Source: Utricularia gibba
Taxonomy: Eukaryota; Streptophyta; Magnoliopsida; Lamiales; Lentibulariaceae
NCBI GenBank assembly: GCA_002189035.1
Contig: NEEC01000247.1
Coordinates: forward strand, 1 to 64,000
Length of the DNA: 64,000 nt
Direction of reading: 5' to 3'
The notes beneath the pieces are model-generated. The model worked only from the letters and a program-made list of their open reading frames with translations. It ran no database searches and was not told where the DNA came from. The position numbers and the translations under genes are program-made. Within the stretch, counting starts at the first letter, position 1. The number at the start of each line of letters is the position of its first letter. This document shows, in pieces, positions 1-14,600 of the stretch.

Positions 1-3000
1 TGAGAAAACCATTTGGGGTGCTCATGACATCCTAACTTCAATAAATGCATCACGATTTTCGTCGAATAGGACCGATGGGCTCAGGAGTCGAACAGAACCT
101 TGGGTCCGGATGAACTTCCCAACGAAAGCACCCACCCAAAAACGACAAGCTTTTCCTTCAGAAACAATGTAGGCAGCTGCCGAAAACCCAACGTTAATAA
201 ATGGATCACTTTTTTTCCGGGCTACAAATGACTATGGGCCCGAGCCCGACCGACCTCCGGCCGATCCTGGTGCCCTCGAGAGCGCCTCCTCAAATATAAA
301 GCTTGTGGTGAGAAAACCATTTGGGGTGCTCATGACATCCTAACTTCAATAAATGCATCACGATTTTCGTTGAATAGGACCGATTGGGCGCAGGAGTCGA
401 ACCGAACCTTGGGTCGGATGAACTTCCCAACGAAAGCACCCACCCAAAAACGACAAGCTTTTCTTCAGAAACAATGTAGGCAGCTGCCGAAAACCCAACG
501 TTAATAAATGGATCACTTTTTTTGCCGGGCTACAAATGACTATGGGCCCGATTTCGACAAGACCTCCGGCCAGATCCTGTGCCTCGAGAGAGCGCCTCCT
601 CAAATAAAGCTTGTGGTTGGAAAACCATTTGGGGTGCTCATGACATCCTAACTTCAATAAATGCATCACGATTTTCGTTGAATAGGACCCGATTGGGCGC
701 AGGAGTCGAACCGAACCTTGGGTCGGGAAACTTCCCAACGAAAGCACCCACCAAAAACGACAAGCTTTTCCTTCAGAAACAATGTAGGCAGCTGCCGAAA
801 ACCCAACGTTAATAAATGGATCACTTTTTTTGCCGGGCTACAAATGACTATGGCCCGAGCGACAAGACCTCCGGCCAGATCCTAGTGCCCTCGAGAGCGC
901 CTCCTCAAATAAAAGTATGTGGTTGGAAAACCATTTGGGGTGCTCATGACATCCTAACTTCAATAAATGCATCACGATTTTCGTTGAATAGGACCCGATT
1001 GGGCTCAGGAGTCGAACCGAACCTTGGGTCCGGATGAACTTCCCAACGAAAGCACCCCAAAAACGACAAGCTTTTCCTTCAGAAACAATGTAGGCAGCTG
1101 CCGAAAACCAACGTTAATAAATGGATCACTTTTTTTCCGGGCTACAAATGACTATGGGCCCGAGCCCGACACCTCCGGCCCGATCCTGGTGCCCTCGAGA
1201 GCGCCTCCTCAAATATAAAGCTTGTGGATGAGAAAACCATTTGGGGTGCTCATGACATCCTAACTTCAATAAATGCATCACGATTTTCGTCGAATAGGAC
1301 CGATTGGGCTCAGGAGTCGAACAGAACCTTGGGTCCGGATGAACTTCCCAACGAAAGCACCCACCCAAAAACGACAAGCTTTTCCTTCAGAAACAATGTA
1401 GGCAGCTGCCGAAAACCCAACGTTAATAAATGGATCACTTTTTTTGCCGGGCTACAAATGACTATGGGCCCGATTTCGACCCTCCGGCCAGATCCTAGTG
1501 CCCTCGAGAGCGCCTCTCAAATAAAAAGTATGTGGTTGGAAAACCATTTGGGGTGCTCATGACATCCTAACTTCAATAAATGCATCACGATTTTCGTTGA
1601 ATAGGACCCGATTGGGCGCAGGAGTCGAACCGAACCTTGGGTCGGATGAACTTCCCAACGAAAGCACCCAAAAACGACAAGCTTTTCCTTCAGAAACAAT
1701 GTAGGCAGCTGCCGAAAACCCAACGTTAATAAATGGATCACTTTTTTTCCGGGCTACAAATGACTATGGGCCCGAGCCGACCCGACTCCGGCCCGATCCT
1801 GTGCCCCTCGAGAGCGCCTCCTCAAATAAAAAGCTTGTGGTTGAAAACCATTTGGGGTGCTCATGACATCCTAACTTCAATAAATGCATCACGATTTTCG
1901 TTGAATAGGACCCGATTGGGCGCAGGAGTCGAACCGAACCTTGGGTCCGGATGAACTTCCCAACGAAAGCACCACCCAAAAACGACAAGCTTTTCCTTCA
2001 GAAACATGTAGGCAGCTGCCGAAAACCCAACGTTAATAAATGGATCACTTTTTTTTCCCGGGCTACAAATGACTATGGGCCCGAGCCGACCTCCGCCGAT
2101 CCTGTGCCTCGAGAGCGCCTCCTCAAATATAAAGCTTGTGGTGAGAAAACCATTTGGGGTGCTCATGACATCCTAACTTCAATAAATGCATCACGATTTT
2201 CGTCGAATAGGACCCGATTGGGCAGGAGTCGAACCGAACCTTGGGTCCGGATGAACTTCCCAACGAAAGCACCCACCCAAAAACGACAAGCTTTTCCTTC
2301 AGAAACAATGTAGGCAGCTGCCGAAAACCCAACGTTAATAAATGGATCACTTTTTTTTGCCGGGCTACAAATGACTATGGGCCCGAGACGACCTCCGGCC
2401 GATCCTAGTGCCCCTCGAGAGCGCCTCCTCAAATAAAAAGTATGTGGTTGGAAAACCATTTGGGGTGCTCATGACATCCTAACTTCAATAAATGCATCAC
2501 GATTTTCGTCGAATAGGACCCGGGCTCAGGAGTCGAACCGAACCTTGGGTCCGGATGAACTTCCCAACGAAAGCACCCACCAAAAAACGACAAGCTTTTC
2601 CTTCAGAAACAATGTAGGCAGCTGCCGAAAACCCAACGTTAATAAATGGATCACTTTTTTTGCCGGGCTACAAATGACTATGGGCCCGAGCCCGACCCGA
2701 CCTCCGGCCCGATCCTGTGCCCTCGAGAGCGCCTCCTCAAATAAAAGTTGTGGATGAGAAAACCATTTGGGGTGCTCATGACATCCTAACTTCAATAAAT
2801 GCATCACGATTTTCGTCGAATAGGACCGATTGGGCTCAGGAGTCGAACCGAACCTTGGGTCGGATGAACTTCCCAACGAAAGCACCACCAAAAACGACAA
2901 GCTTTTCCTTCAGAAACATGTAGGCAGCTGCCGAAAACCCAACGTTAATAAATGGATCACTTTTTTTCCGGGCTACAAATGACTATGGGCCCGAGCCGAC

Positions 3001-6000
3001 CGACCTCCGGCCCGATCCTGTGCCCCTCGAGAGCGCCTCCTCAAATATAAAGCTTGTGGATGAAAAACCATTTGGGGTGCTCATGACATCCTAACTTCAA
3101 TAAATGCATCACGATTTTCGTCGAATAGGACCCGATTGGGCTCAGGAGTCGAACAGAACCTTGGTCGGATGAACTTCCAACGAAAGCACCACCAAAAACG
3201 ACAAGCTTTTCCTTCAGAAACAATGTAGGCAGCTGCCGAAAACCCAACGTTAATAAATGGATCACTTTTTTTGCCGGGCTACAAATGACTATGGGCCCGA
3301 GCCGACGACCTCCGGCCGATCCTGTGCCCTCGAGAGCGCCTCCTCAAATAAAAAGCTGTGGTTGAGAAAACCATTTGGGGTGCTCATGACATCCTAACTT
3401 CAATAAATGCATCACGATTTTCGTCGAATAGGACCCGATTGGGCTCAGGAGTCGAACCGAACCTTGGGTCGGATGAACTTCCCAACGAAAGCACCCACCC
3501 AAAAACGACAAGCTTTTCCTTCAGAAACAATGTAGGCAGCTGCCGAAAACCCAACGTTAATAAATGGATCACTTTTTTTGCCGGGCTACAAATGACTATG
3601 GGCCCGATTTCGACAAGACCTCCGGCCAGATCCTAGTGCCCCTCGAGAGCGCCTCCTCAAATAAAAGTATGTGGTTGGAAAACCATTTGGGGTGCTCATG
3701 ACATCCTAACTTCAATAAATGCATCACGATTTTCGTTGAATAGGACCCGATTGGGCGCAGGAGTCGAACCGAACCTTGGGTCCGGATGAACTTCCCAACG
3801 AAAGCACCCACCCAAAAACGACAAGCTTTTCCTTCAGAAACATGTAAGCAGCTGCCGAAAACCCAACGTTAATAAATGGATCACTTTTTTTCCCGGGCTA
3901 CAAATGACTATGGGCCCGAGCCCGACCCGACCTCCGGCCCGATCCTGGTGCCCTCGAGAGCGCCTCCTCAAATATAAAGCTTGTGGATGAGAAAACCATT
4001 TGGGGTGCTCATGACATCCTAACTTCAATAAATGCATCACGATTTTCGTCGAATAGGACCCGATCGGGCTCAGGAGTCGAACAGAACCTTGGGTCCGGAT
4101 GAACTTCCAACGAAAGCACCCACCAAAAACGACAAGCTTTTCCTTCAGAAACAATGTAGGCAGCTGCCGAAAACCAACGTTAATAAATGGATCACTTTTT
4201 TTCCCGGGCTACAAATGACTATGGGCCCGAGGACGACCTCCGGCCGATCCTGGTGCCCTCGAGAGCGCCTCCTCAAATATAAAGCTTGTGGATGAGAAAA
4301 CCATTTGGGGTGCTCATGACATCCTAACTTCAATAAATGCATCACGATTTTCGTTGAATAGGACCCGATTGGGCAGGAGTCGAACCGAACCTTGGGTCCG
4401 GATGAACTTCCCAACGAAAGCACCCACCAAAAACGACAAGCTTTTCCTTCAGAAACAATGTAGGCAGCTGCCGAAAACCCAACGTTAATAAATGGATCAC
4501 TTTTTTTGCCGGGCTACAAATGACTATGGGCCGATTTCGACAAGACCTCCGGCCAGATCCTAGTGCCCCTCGAGAGCGCCTCCTCAAATAAAAAGTATGT
4601 GGTTGAAAACCATTTGGGGTGCTCATGACATCCTAACTTCAATAAATGCATCACGATTTTCGTTGAATAGGACCCGATTGGGCGCAGGAGTCGAACCGAA
4701 CCTTGGGTCCGGATGAACTTCCCAACGAAAGCACCCACCAAAAACGACAAGCTTTTCCTTCAGAAACAATGTAGGCAGCTGCCGAAAACCCAACGTTAAT
4801 AAATGGATCACTTTTTTTGCCGGGCTACAAATGACTATGGGCCGATTTCGACAAGACCTCCGGCCAGATCCTGTGCCCTCGAGAGCGCCTCCTCAAATAA
4901 AAGTTGTGGTTGGAAAACCATTTGGGGTGCTCATGACATCCTAACTTCAATAAATGCATCACGATTTTCGTTGAATAGGACCCGATTGGGCGCAGGAGTC
5001 GAACCGAACCTTGGGTCCGGATGAACTTCCCAACGAAAGCACCACCCAAAAACGACAAGCTTTTCCTTCAGAAACAATGTAGGCAGCTGCCGAAAACCCA
5101 ACGTTAATAAATGGATCACTTTTTTTGCCGGGCTACAAATGACTATGGGCCCGAGCCCGACAAGACGGCCGATCCTGGTGCCCTCGAGAGCGCCTCCTCA
5201 AATATAAAGCTTGTGGTGAGAAAACCATTTGGGGTGCTCATGACATCCTAACTTCAATAAATGCATCACGATTTTCGTCGAATAGGACCGATTGGGCTCA
5301 GGAGTCGAACAGAACCTTGGGTCCGGATGAACTTCCCAACGAAAGCACCCACCAAAAACGACAAGCTTTTCCTTCAGAAACAATGTAGGCAGCTGCCGAA
5401 AACCAACGTTAATAAATGGATCACTTTTTTTGCCGGGCTACAAATGACTATGGGCCCGATTTCGACAAGACCTCCGGCCCGATCCTGTGCCCCTCGAGAG
5501 CGCCTCCTCAAATAAAAGTTGTGGTTGAAAACCATTTGGGGTGCTCATGACATCCTAACTTCAATAAATGATCACGATTTTCGTCGAATAGGACCCGATT
5601 GGGCGCAGGAGTCGAACAGAACCTTGGGTCGGATGAACTTCCCAACGAAAGCACCCAAAAACGACAAGCTTTTCCTTCAGAAACAATGTAGGCAGCTGCC
5701 GAAAACCAACGTTAATAAATGGATCACTTTTTTTGCCGGGCTACAAATGACTATGGGCCCGATTTCGACAAGACCTCGGCCAGATCCTAGTGCCCCTCGA
5801 GAGCGCCTCCTCAAATAAAAAGTATGTGGTTGGAAAACCATTTGGGGTGCTCATGACATCCTAACTTCAATAAATGCATCACGATTTTCGTTGAATAGGA
5901 CCCGATTGGGCGCAGGAGTCGAACCGAACCTTGGGTCCGGATGAACTTCCAACGAAAGCACCCACCCAAAAACGACAAGCTTTTCCTTCAGAAACAATGT

Positions 6001-8313
6001 AGCAGCTGCCGAAAACCCAACGTTAATAAATGGATCACTTTTTTTCCCGGGCTACAAATGACTATGGGCCCGAGCCGACCGACCTCCGGCCGATCCTGGT
6101 GCCCCTCGAGAGCGCCTCCTCAAATATAAAGCTTGTGGATGAGAAACCATTTGGGGTGCTCATGACATCCTAACTTCAATAAATGCATCACGATTTTCGT
6201 TGAATAGGACCCGATTGGGCGCAGGAGTCGAACCGAACCTTGGGTCCGGATGAACTTCCCAACGAAAGCACCACCCAAAACGACAAGCTTTTCCTTCAGA
6301 AACAATGTAGGCAGCTGCCGAAAACCCAACGTTAATAAATGGATCACTTTTTTTGCCGGGCTACAAATGACTATGGGCCCGAGCGACAAGACCTCCGGCC
6401 AGATCCTAGTGCCCTCGAGAGCGCCTCCTCAAATAAAAAGTTGTGGTTGGAAAAAACCATTTGGGGTGCTCATGACATCCTAACTTCAATAAATGCATCA
6501 CGATTTTCGTCGAATAGGACCCGATCGGCTCAGGAGTCGAACAGAACCTTGGGTCCGGATGAACTTCCAACGAAAGCACCCACCAAAAACGACAAGCTTT
6601 TCCTTCAGAAACAATGTAGGCAGCTGCCGAAAACCCAACGTTAATAAATGGATCTTTTTTTTGCCGGGCTACAAATGACTATGGGCCCGATTTCGACAAG
6701 ACTCCGGCCAGATCCTAGTGCCCTCGAGAGCGCCTCCTCAAATAAAAGTATGTGGTTGGAAAACCATTTGGGGTGCTCATGACATCCTAACTTCAATAAA
6801 TGCATCACGATTTTCGTTGAATAGGACCCGATTGGCTCAGGAGTCGAACCGAACCTTGGGTCCGGATGAACTTCCCAACGAAAGCACCCCCCCAAAAACG
6901 ACAAGCTTTTCCTTCAGAAACAATGTAGGCAGCTGCCGAAAACCCAACGTTAATAAATGGATCACTTTTTTGCCGGGCTACAAATGACTATGGGCCCGAT
7001 TTCGACAAGACTCCGGCCAGATCCTAGTGCCCCTCGAGAGCGCCTCCTCAAATAAAAGCTTGTGGTTGGAAAACCATTTGGGGTGCTCATGACATCCTAA
7101 CTTCAATAAATGCATCACGATTTTCGTTGAATAGGACCCGATTGGGCGCAGGAGTCGAACCGAACCTTGGGTCCGGATGAACTTCCCAACGAAAGCACCC
7201 ACCAAAAACGACAAGCTTTTCCTTCAGAAACAATGTAGGCAGCTGCCGAAAACCCAACGTTAATAAATGGATCACTTTTTTTGCCGGGCTACAAATGACT
7301 ATGGGCCCGATTTCGACAAGACCTCCGGCCAGATCCTAGTGCCCCTCGAGAGCGCCTCTCAAATAAAAAGTATGTGGTTGGAAAACCATTTGGGGTGCTC
7401 ATGACATCCTAACTTCAATAAATGCATCACGATTTTCGTTGAATAGGACCCGATTGGGCAGGAGTCGAACCGAACCTTGGGTCCGGATGAACTTCCCAAC
7501 GAAAGCACCCACCCAAAAACGACAAGCTTTTCCTTCAGAAACAATGTAGGCAGCTGCCGAAAACCCAACGTTAATAAATGGATCACTTTTTTTGCCGGGC
7601 TACAAATGACTATGGGCCCGAGCCGACGACCTCCGGCCGATCCTGGTGCCCTCGAGAGCGCCTCCTCAAATATAAAGCTTGTGGATGAGAAAACCATTTG
7701 GGGTGCTCATGACATCCTAACTTCAATAAATGCATCACGATTTTCGTCGAATAGGACCGATTGGGCTCAGGAGTCGAACAGAACCTTGGGTCCGGATGAA
7801 CTTCCCAACGAAAGCACCCACCCAAAAACGACAAGCTTTTCCTTCAGAAACAATGTAGGCAGCTGCCGAAAACCCAACGTTAATAAATGGATCACTTTTT
7901 TTGCCGGGCTACAAATGACTATGGCCCGATTTCGACAAGACCTCCGGCCAGATCCTAGTGCCCTCGAGAGCGCCTCCTCAAATAAAAAAGTTGTGGTTGG
8001 AAAACCATTTGGGGTGCTCATGACATCCTAACTTCAATAAATGCATCACGATTTTCGTTGAATAGGACCCGATTGGGCGCAGGAGTCGAACCGAACCTTG
8101 GGTCCGGATGAACTTCCCAACGAAAGCACCCCCCAAAAACGACAAGCTTTTCCTTCAGAAACAATGTAGGCAGCTGCCGAAACCCAACGTTAATAAATGG
8201 ATCACTTTTTTTCCGGGCTAAAATGACTATGGGCCCGATTTCGACAAGACCTCCGGCCAGATCCTAGTGCCCCTCGAGAGCGCCTCCTCAAATAAAAGTA
8301 TGTGGTTGGAAAA

Positions 8314-8604
8314 CCATTTGGGGTGCTCATGACATCCTAACTTCAATAAATGCATCACGATTTTCGTTGAATAGGACCGATTGGGCGCAGGAGTCGAACC
8401 GAACCTTGGGTCCGGATGAACTTCCAACAAAGCACCACCAAAAACGACAAGCTTTTCTTCAGAAACAATGTAGCAGCTGCCGAAACGTTAATGGATCACT
8501 TTTTTCCGGGCTACAAATGACTATGGGCCGAGCCGACAACCTCCGCCCGATCCTGGTGCCCCTCGAGAGCGCCTCCTCAAATATAAAGCTTGTGGATGAG
8601 AAAA
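8314..8604 (+). repeat. Monomer with scattered small deletions (291 bp)
   Basis: The region 8420-8560 lacks bases at many separate places: CTTCCAACAAAGCACCACC, CTTTTCTTCAG, GTAGCAGCTG, CCGAAACGTTAATGGATC and GAGCCGACAACCTCCGCCC. No foreign sequence is present. The pattern fits either an old copy or a poor consensus at this spot. Confidence 0.75.
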
Positions 8605-11600
8605 CCATTTGGGGTGCTCATGACATCTAACTTCAATAAATGCATCACGATTTTCGTTGAATAGGACCCGATTGGGCTCAGGAGTCGAACAGAACCTTGG
8701 GTCCGGATGAACTTCCAACGAAAGCACCCACCCAAAAACGACAAGCTTTTCCTTCAGAAACAATGTAGGCAGCTGCCGAAAACCAACGTTAATAAATGGA
8801 TCACTTTTTTTGCCGGGCTACAAATGACTATGGGCCCGATTTCGACAAGACCTCCGGCCAGATCCTGTGCCCCTCGAGAGCGCTCCTCAAATAAAAAGTT
8901 GTGGTTGGAAAACCATTTGGGGTGCTCATGACATCCTAACTTCAATAAATGCATCACGATTTTCGTCGAATAGGACCCGATCGGGCTCAGGAGTCGAACA
9001 GAACCTTGGGTCCGGATGAACTTCCCAACGAAAGCACCCACCAAAAACGACAAGCTTTTCCTTCAGAAACAATGTAGGCAGCTGCCGAAAACCCAACGTT
9101 AATAAATGGATCACTTTTTTTGCCGGGCTACAAATGACTATGGGCCCGATTTCGACAAGACCTCCGGCCAGATCCTAGTGCCCTCGAGAGCGCCTCCTCA
9201 AATAAAAAATGTGGTTGGAAAACCATTTGGGGTGCTCATGACATCCTAACTTCAATAAATGCATCACGATTTTCGTCGAATAGGACCCGATTGGGCAGGA
9301 GTCGAACCGAACCTTGGGTCCGGATGAACTTCCCAACGAAAGCACCCACCCAAAAACGACAAGCTTTTCCTTCAGAAACAATGTAGGCAGCTGCCGAAAA
9401 CCCAACGTTAATAAATGGATCACTTTTTTTCCCGGGCTACAAATGACTATGGGCCCGATTTCGACAAGACCTCCGGCCAGATCCTAGTGCCCTCGAGAGC
9501 GCCTCCTCAAATAAAAAGTTGTGGTTGGAAAACCATTTGGGGTGCTCATGACATCCTAACTTCAATAAATGCATCACGATTTTCGTTGAATAGGACCCGA
9601 TTGGGCGCAGGAGTCGAACCGAACCTTGGGTCGGATGAACTTCCCAACAAAAGCACCCACCAAAAACGACAAGCTTTTCCTTCAGAAACATGTAGGCAGC
9701 TGCCGAAAACCCAACGTTAATAAATGGATCACTTTTTTCCCGGGCTACAAATGACTATGGGCCCGAGCCGACAACCTCCGCCGATCCTGGTGCCCCTCGA
9801 GAGCGCCTCCTCAAATAAAAGCTGTGGTGAGAAAACCATTTGGGGTGCTCATGACATCCTAACTTCAATAAATGCATCACGATTTTCGTCGAATAGGACC
9901 CGATTGGGCTCAGGAGTCGAACAAACCTTGGGTCCGGATGAACTTCCCAACGAAAGCACCCACCCAAAAACGACAAGCTTTTCCTTCAGAAACAATGTAG
10001 GCAGCTGCCGAAAACCCAACGTTAATAAATGGATCACTTTTTTTGCCGGGCTACAAATGACTATGGGCCCGATTTCGACAAGACCTCCGGCCAGATCCTA
10101 GTGCCCCTCGAGAGCGCCTCCTCAAATAAAAAAGTATGTGGTTGGAAAACCATTTGGGGTGCTCATGACATCCTAACTTCAATAAATGCATCACGATTTT
10201 CGTCGAATAGGACCCGATTGGAGGAGTCGAACGAACCTTGGGTCGGATGAACTTCCCAACGAAAGCACCAAAAAAACGACAAGCTTTTCCTTCAGAAACA
10301 TGTAGGCAGCTGCCGAAAACCCAACGTTAATAAATGGATCACTTTTTTTGCCGGGCTACAAATGACTATGGGCCCGATTTCGACAAGACCTCCGGCCGAT
10401 CCTGTGCCCCTCGAGAGCGCCTCCTCAAATAAAAGTTGTGGTTGGAAAACCATTTGGGGTGCTCATGACATCCTAACTTCAATAAATGCATCACGATTTT
10501 CGTTGAATAGGACCCGATTGGGCAGGAGTCGAACCGAACCTTGGGTCCGGATGAACTTCCCAACGAAAGCACCCACCAAAAACGACAAGCTTTTCCTTCA
10601 GAAACATGTAGGCAGCTGCCGAAAACCCAACGTTAATAAATGGATCACTTTTTTCCCCGGGCTACAAATGACTATGGGCCGAGCCGACCCGACCTCCGGC
10701 CCGATCCTGGTGCCCCTCGAGAGCGCCTCCTCAAATATAAAGCTTGTGGATGAGAAAACCATTTGGGGTGCTCATGACATCCTAACTTCAATAAATGCAT
10801 CACGATTTTCGTCGAATAGGACCGATCGGGCTAGGAGTCGAACAGAACCTTGGTTCGGATGAACTTCCCAACGAAAGCACCCACCAAAAACGACAAGCTT
10901 TTCCTTCAGAAACAATGTAGGCAGCTGCCGAAAACCCAACGTTAATAAATGGATCACTTTTTTTGCCGGGCTACAAATGACTATGGGCCCGATTTCGACA
11001 AGACCTCCGGCCAGATCCTAGTGCCCTCGAGAGCGCCTCCTCAAATAAAAGTATGTGGTTGAAAACCATTTGGGGTGCTCATGACATCCTAACTTCAATA
11101 AATGCATCACGATTTTCGTTGAATAGGACCCGATTGGGCGCAGGAGTCGAACCGAACCTTGGGTCGGATGAACTTCCCAACGAAAGCACCCCCCAAAAAC
11201 GACAAGCTTTTCCTTCAGAAACAATGTAGGCAGCTGCCGAAAACCCAACGTTAATAAATGGATCACTTTTTTCCCGGGCTAAATGACTATGGGCCGATTT
11301 CGACAAGACCTCCGCCGATCCTAGTGCCCCTCGAGAGCGCCTCCTCAAATAAAAGTTGTGGTTGGAAAACCATTTGGGGTGCTCATGACATCCTAACTTC
11401 AATAAATGCATCACGATTTTCGTTGAATAGGACCCGATGGGCGCAGGAGTCGAACCGAACCTTGGGTCCGGATGAACTTCCAACGAAAGCACCACCCAAA
11501 AACGACAAGCTTTTCCTTCAGAAACATGTAGGCAGCTGCCGAAAACCAACGTTAATAAATGGATCACTTTTTTTTCCGGGCTACAAATGACTATGGGCCC

Positions 11601-14600
11601 GACCGACCTCCGGCCGATCCTGTGCCCCTCGAGAGCGCTCCTCAAATATAAAGTTGTGGATTGAGAAAACCATTTGGGGTGCTCATGACATCCTAACTTC
11701 AATAAATGCATCACGATTTTCGTCGAATAGGACCCGATTGGGCTCAGGAGTCGAACAGAACCTTGGGTCCGGATGAACTTCCCAACGAAAGCACCCACCC
11801 AAAACGACAAGCTTTTCCTTCAGAAACAATGTAGGCAGCTGCGAAAACCCAACGTTAATAAATGGATCACTTTTTTTGCCGGGCTACAAATGACTATGGG
11901 CCGATTTCGACAAGACCTCCGGCCAGATCCTAGTGCCCGAGAGCGCCTCCTCAAATAAAAAGTATGTGGTTGGAAAACCATTTGGGGTGCTCATGACATC
12001 CTAACTTCAATAAATGCATCACGATTTTCGTCGAATAGGACCCGATTGGGCTCAGGAGTCGAACCGAACCTTGGTCGGATGAACTTCCCAACGAAAGCAC
12101 CCACCAAAAACGACAAGCTTTTCCTTCAGAAACATGTAGGCAGCTGCCGAAAACCCAACGTTAATAAATGGATCACTTTTTTTGCCGGGCTACAAATGAC
12201 TATGGGCCGATTTCGACAAGACCTCCGGCCAGATCCTAGTGCCCTCGAGAGCGCCTCCTCAAATAAAAAGTATGTGGTTGGAAAACCATTTGGGGTGCTC
12301 ATGACATCCTAACTTCAATAAATGCATCACGATTTTTCGTTGAATAGGACCCGATTGGGCGCAGGAGTCGAACCGAACCTTGGGTCCGGATGAACTTCCC
12401 AACGAAAGCACCCACCCAAAAACGACAAGCTTTTCCTTCAGAAACATGTAAGGCAGCTGCCGAAAACCCAACGTTAATAAATGGATCACTTTTTTTCCCG
12501 GGCTACAAATGACTATGGGCCCGAGCCCGACCAAACCTCCGCCGATCCTGGTGCCCCTCGAGAGCGCCTCCTCAAATATAAAAGCTTGTGGATGAGAAAC
12601 CATTTGGGGTGCTCATGACATCCTAACTTCAATAAATGCATCACGATTTTCGTCGAATAGGACCCGATCGGGCTCAGGAGTCGAACAAACCTTGGGTCCG
12701 GATGAACTTCCCAACGAAAGCACCCACCCAAAAACGACAAGCTTTTCCTTCAGAAACAATGTAGCAGCTGCCGAAAACCCAACGTTAATAAATGGATCAC
12801 TTTTTTTGCCGGGCTACAAATGACTATGGGCCCGATTTCGACAAGACCTCCGGCCAGATCCTAGTGCCCTCGAGAGCGCCTCCTCAAATAAAAAGTATTG
12901 GTTGGAAAACCATTTGGGGTGCTCATGACATCCTAACTTCAATAAATGCATCACGATTTTCGTCGAATAGGACCCGATCGGTCAGGAGTCGAAAAGAAAC
13001 CTTGGGTTCGGATGAACTTCCAACGAAAGCACCCAAAAAACGACAAGCTTTTCCTTCAGAAACAATGTAGGCAGCTGCCGAAAACCAACGTTAATAAATG
13101 GATCACTTTTTTTGCCGGGCTACAAATGACTATGGGCCCGATTTCGACAAGACCTCCGGCCAGATCCTAGTGCCCCTCGAGAGCGCCTCCTCAAATAAAA
13201 AGTATGTGGTTGGAAACCATTTGGGGTGCTCATGACATCCTAACTTCAATAAATGCATCACGATTTTCGTTGAATAGGACCCGATTGGGCGCAGGAGTCG
13301 AACCGAACCTTGGGTCCGGATGAACTTCCCAACGAAAGCACCCTCCCAAAAACGACAAGCTTTTCTTCAGAAACAATGTAGGCAGCTGCCGAAAACCAAC
13401 GTTAATAAATGGATCACTTTTTTTCCGGGCTACAAATGACTATGGGCCCGATTTCGACAAGACCTCCGGCCAGATCCTAGTGCCCCTCGAGAGCGCCTCC
13501 TCAAATAAAAAGTATGTGGTTGGAAAACCATTTGGGGTGCTCATGACATCCTAACTTCAATAAATGCATCACGATTTTCGTTGAATAGGACCCGATGGGC
13601 AGGAGTCGAACCGAACCTTGGGTCGGATGAACTTCCCAACAAAAAGCACCACCCAAAAACGACAAGCTTTTCCTTCAGAAACCATGTAAGCAGCTGCCGA
13701 AAACCCAACGTTAATAAATGGATCACTTTTTTCCCGGGCTACAAATGACTATGGGCCCGAGCCGACCCAACTCCGCCCGATCCTGGTGCCCTCGAGAGCG
13801 CCTCCTCAAATATAAAGCTTGTGGATGAGAAAACCATTTGGGGTGCTCATGACATCCTAAACTTCAATAAATGCATCACGATTTTCGTCGAATAGGACCC
13901 GATCGGGCTCAGGAGTCGAACAGAACCTTGGGTCCGGATGAACTTCCAAACGAAAGCACCCACCAAAAACGACAAGCTTTTCCTTCAGAAACAATGTAGG
14001 CAGCTGCCGAAAACCCAACGTTAATAAATGGATCACTTTTTTTGCCGGGCTACAAATGACTATGGGCCCGATTTCGACAAGACCTCCGGCCAGATCCTAG
14101 TGCCCCTCGAGAGCGCCTCCTCAAATAAAAAGTATGTGGTTAGAAAACCATTTGGGGTGCTCATGACATCCTAACTTCAATAAATGCATCACGATTTTCG
14201 TCGAATAGGACCGATTGGCTCAGGAGTCGAAAAGAAACCTTGGGTTCCGGATGAACTTCCCAACGAAAGCACCCACCAAAAAAACGACAAGCTTTTCCTT
14301 TAGAAACAATGTAGGCAGCTGCCGAAAACCCAACGTTAATAAATGGATCACTTTTTTTGCCGGGCTACAAATGACTATGGGCCGATTTCGACAAGACTCC
14401 GGCCAGATCCTAGTGCCCCTCGAGAGCGCCTCCTCAAATAAAAAGTATGTGGTTGGAAAACCATTTGGGGTGCTCATGACATCCTAACTTCAATAAATGC
14501 ATCACGATTTTCGTTGAATAGGACCCGATTGGGCGCAGGAGTCGAACCGAACCTTGGGTCCGGATGAACTTCCCAACGAAAGCACCACCCAAAACGACAA

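Noticed and set aside
11079-11810. Open frame of 243 codons on the minus strand
   Set aside because: Same cause as above: the reverse strand of about two and a half monomers. The same peptide segments recur in dozens of other minus-strand frames across the window.
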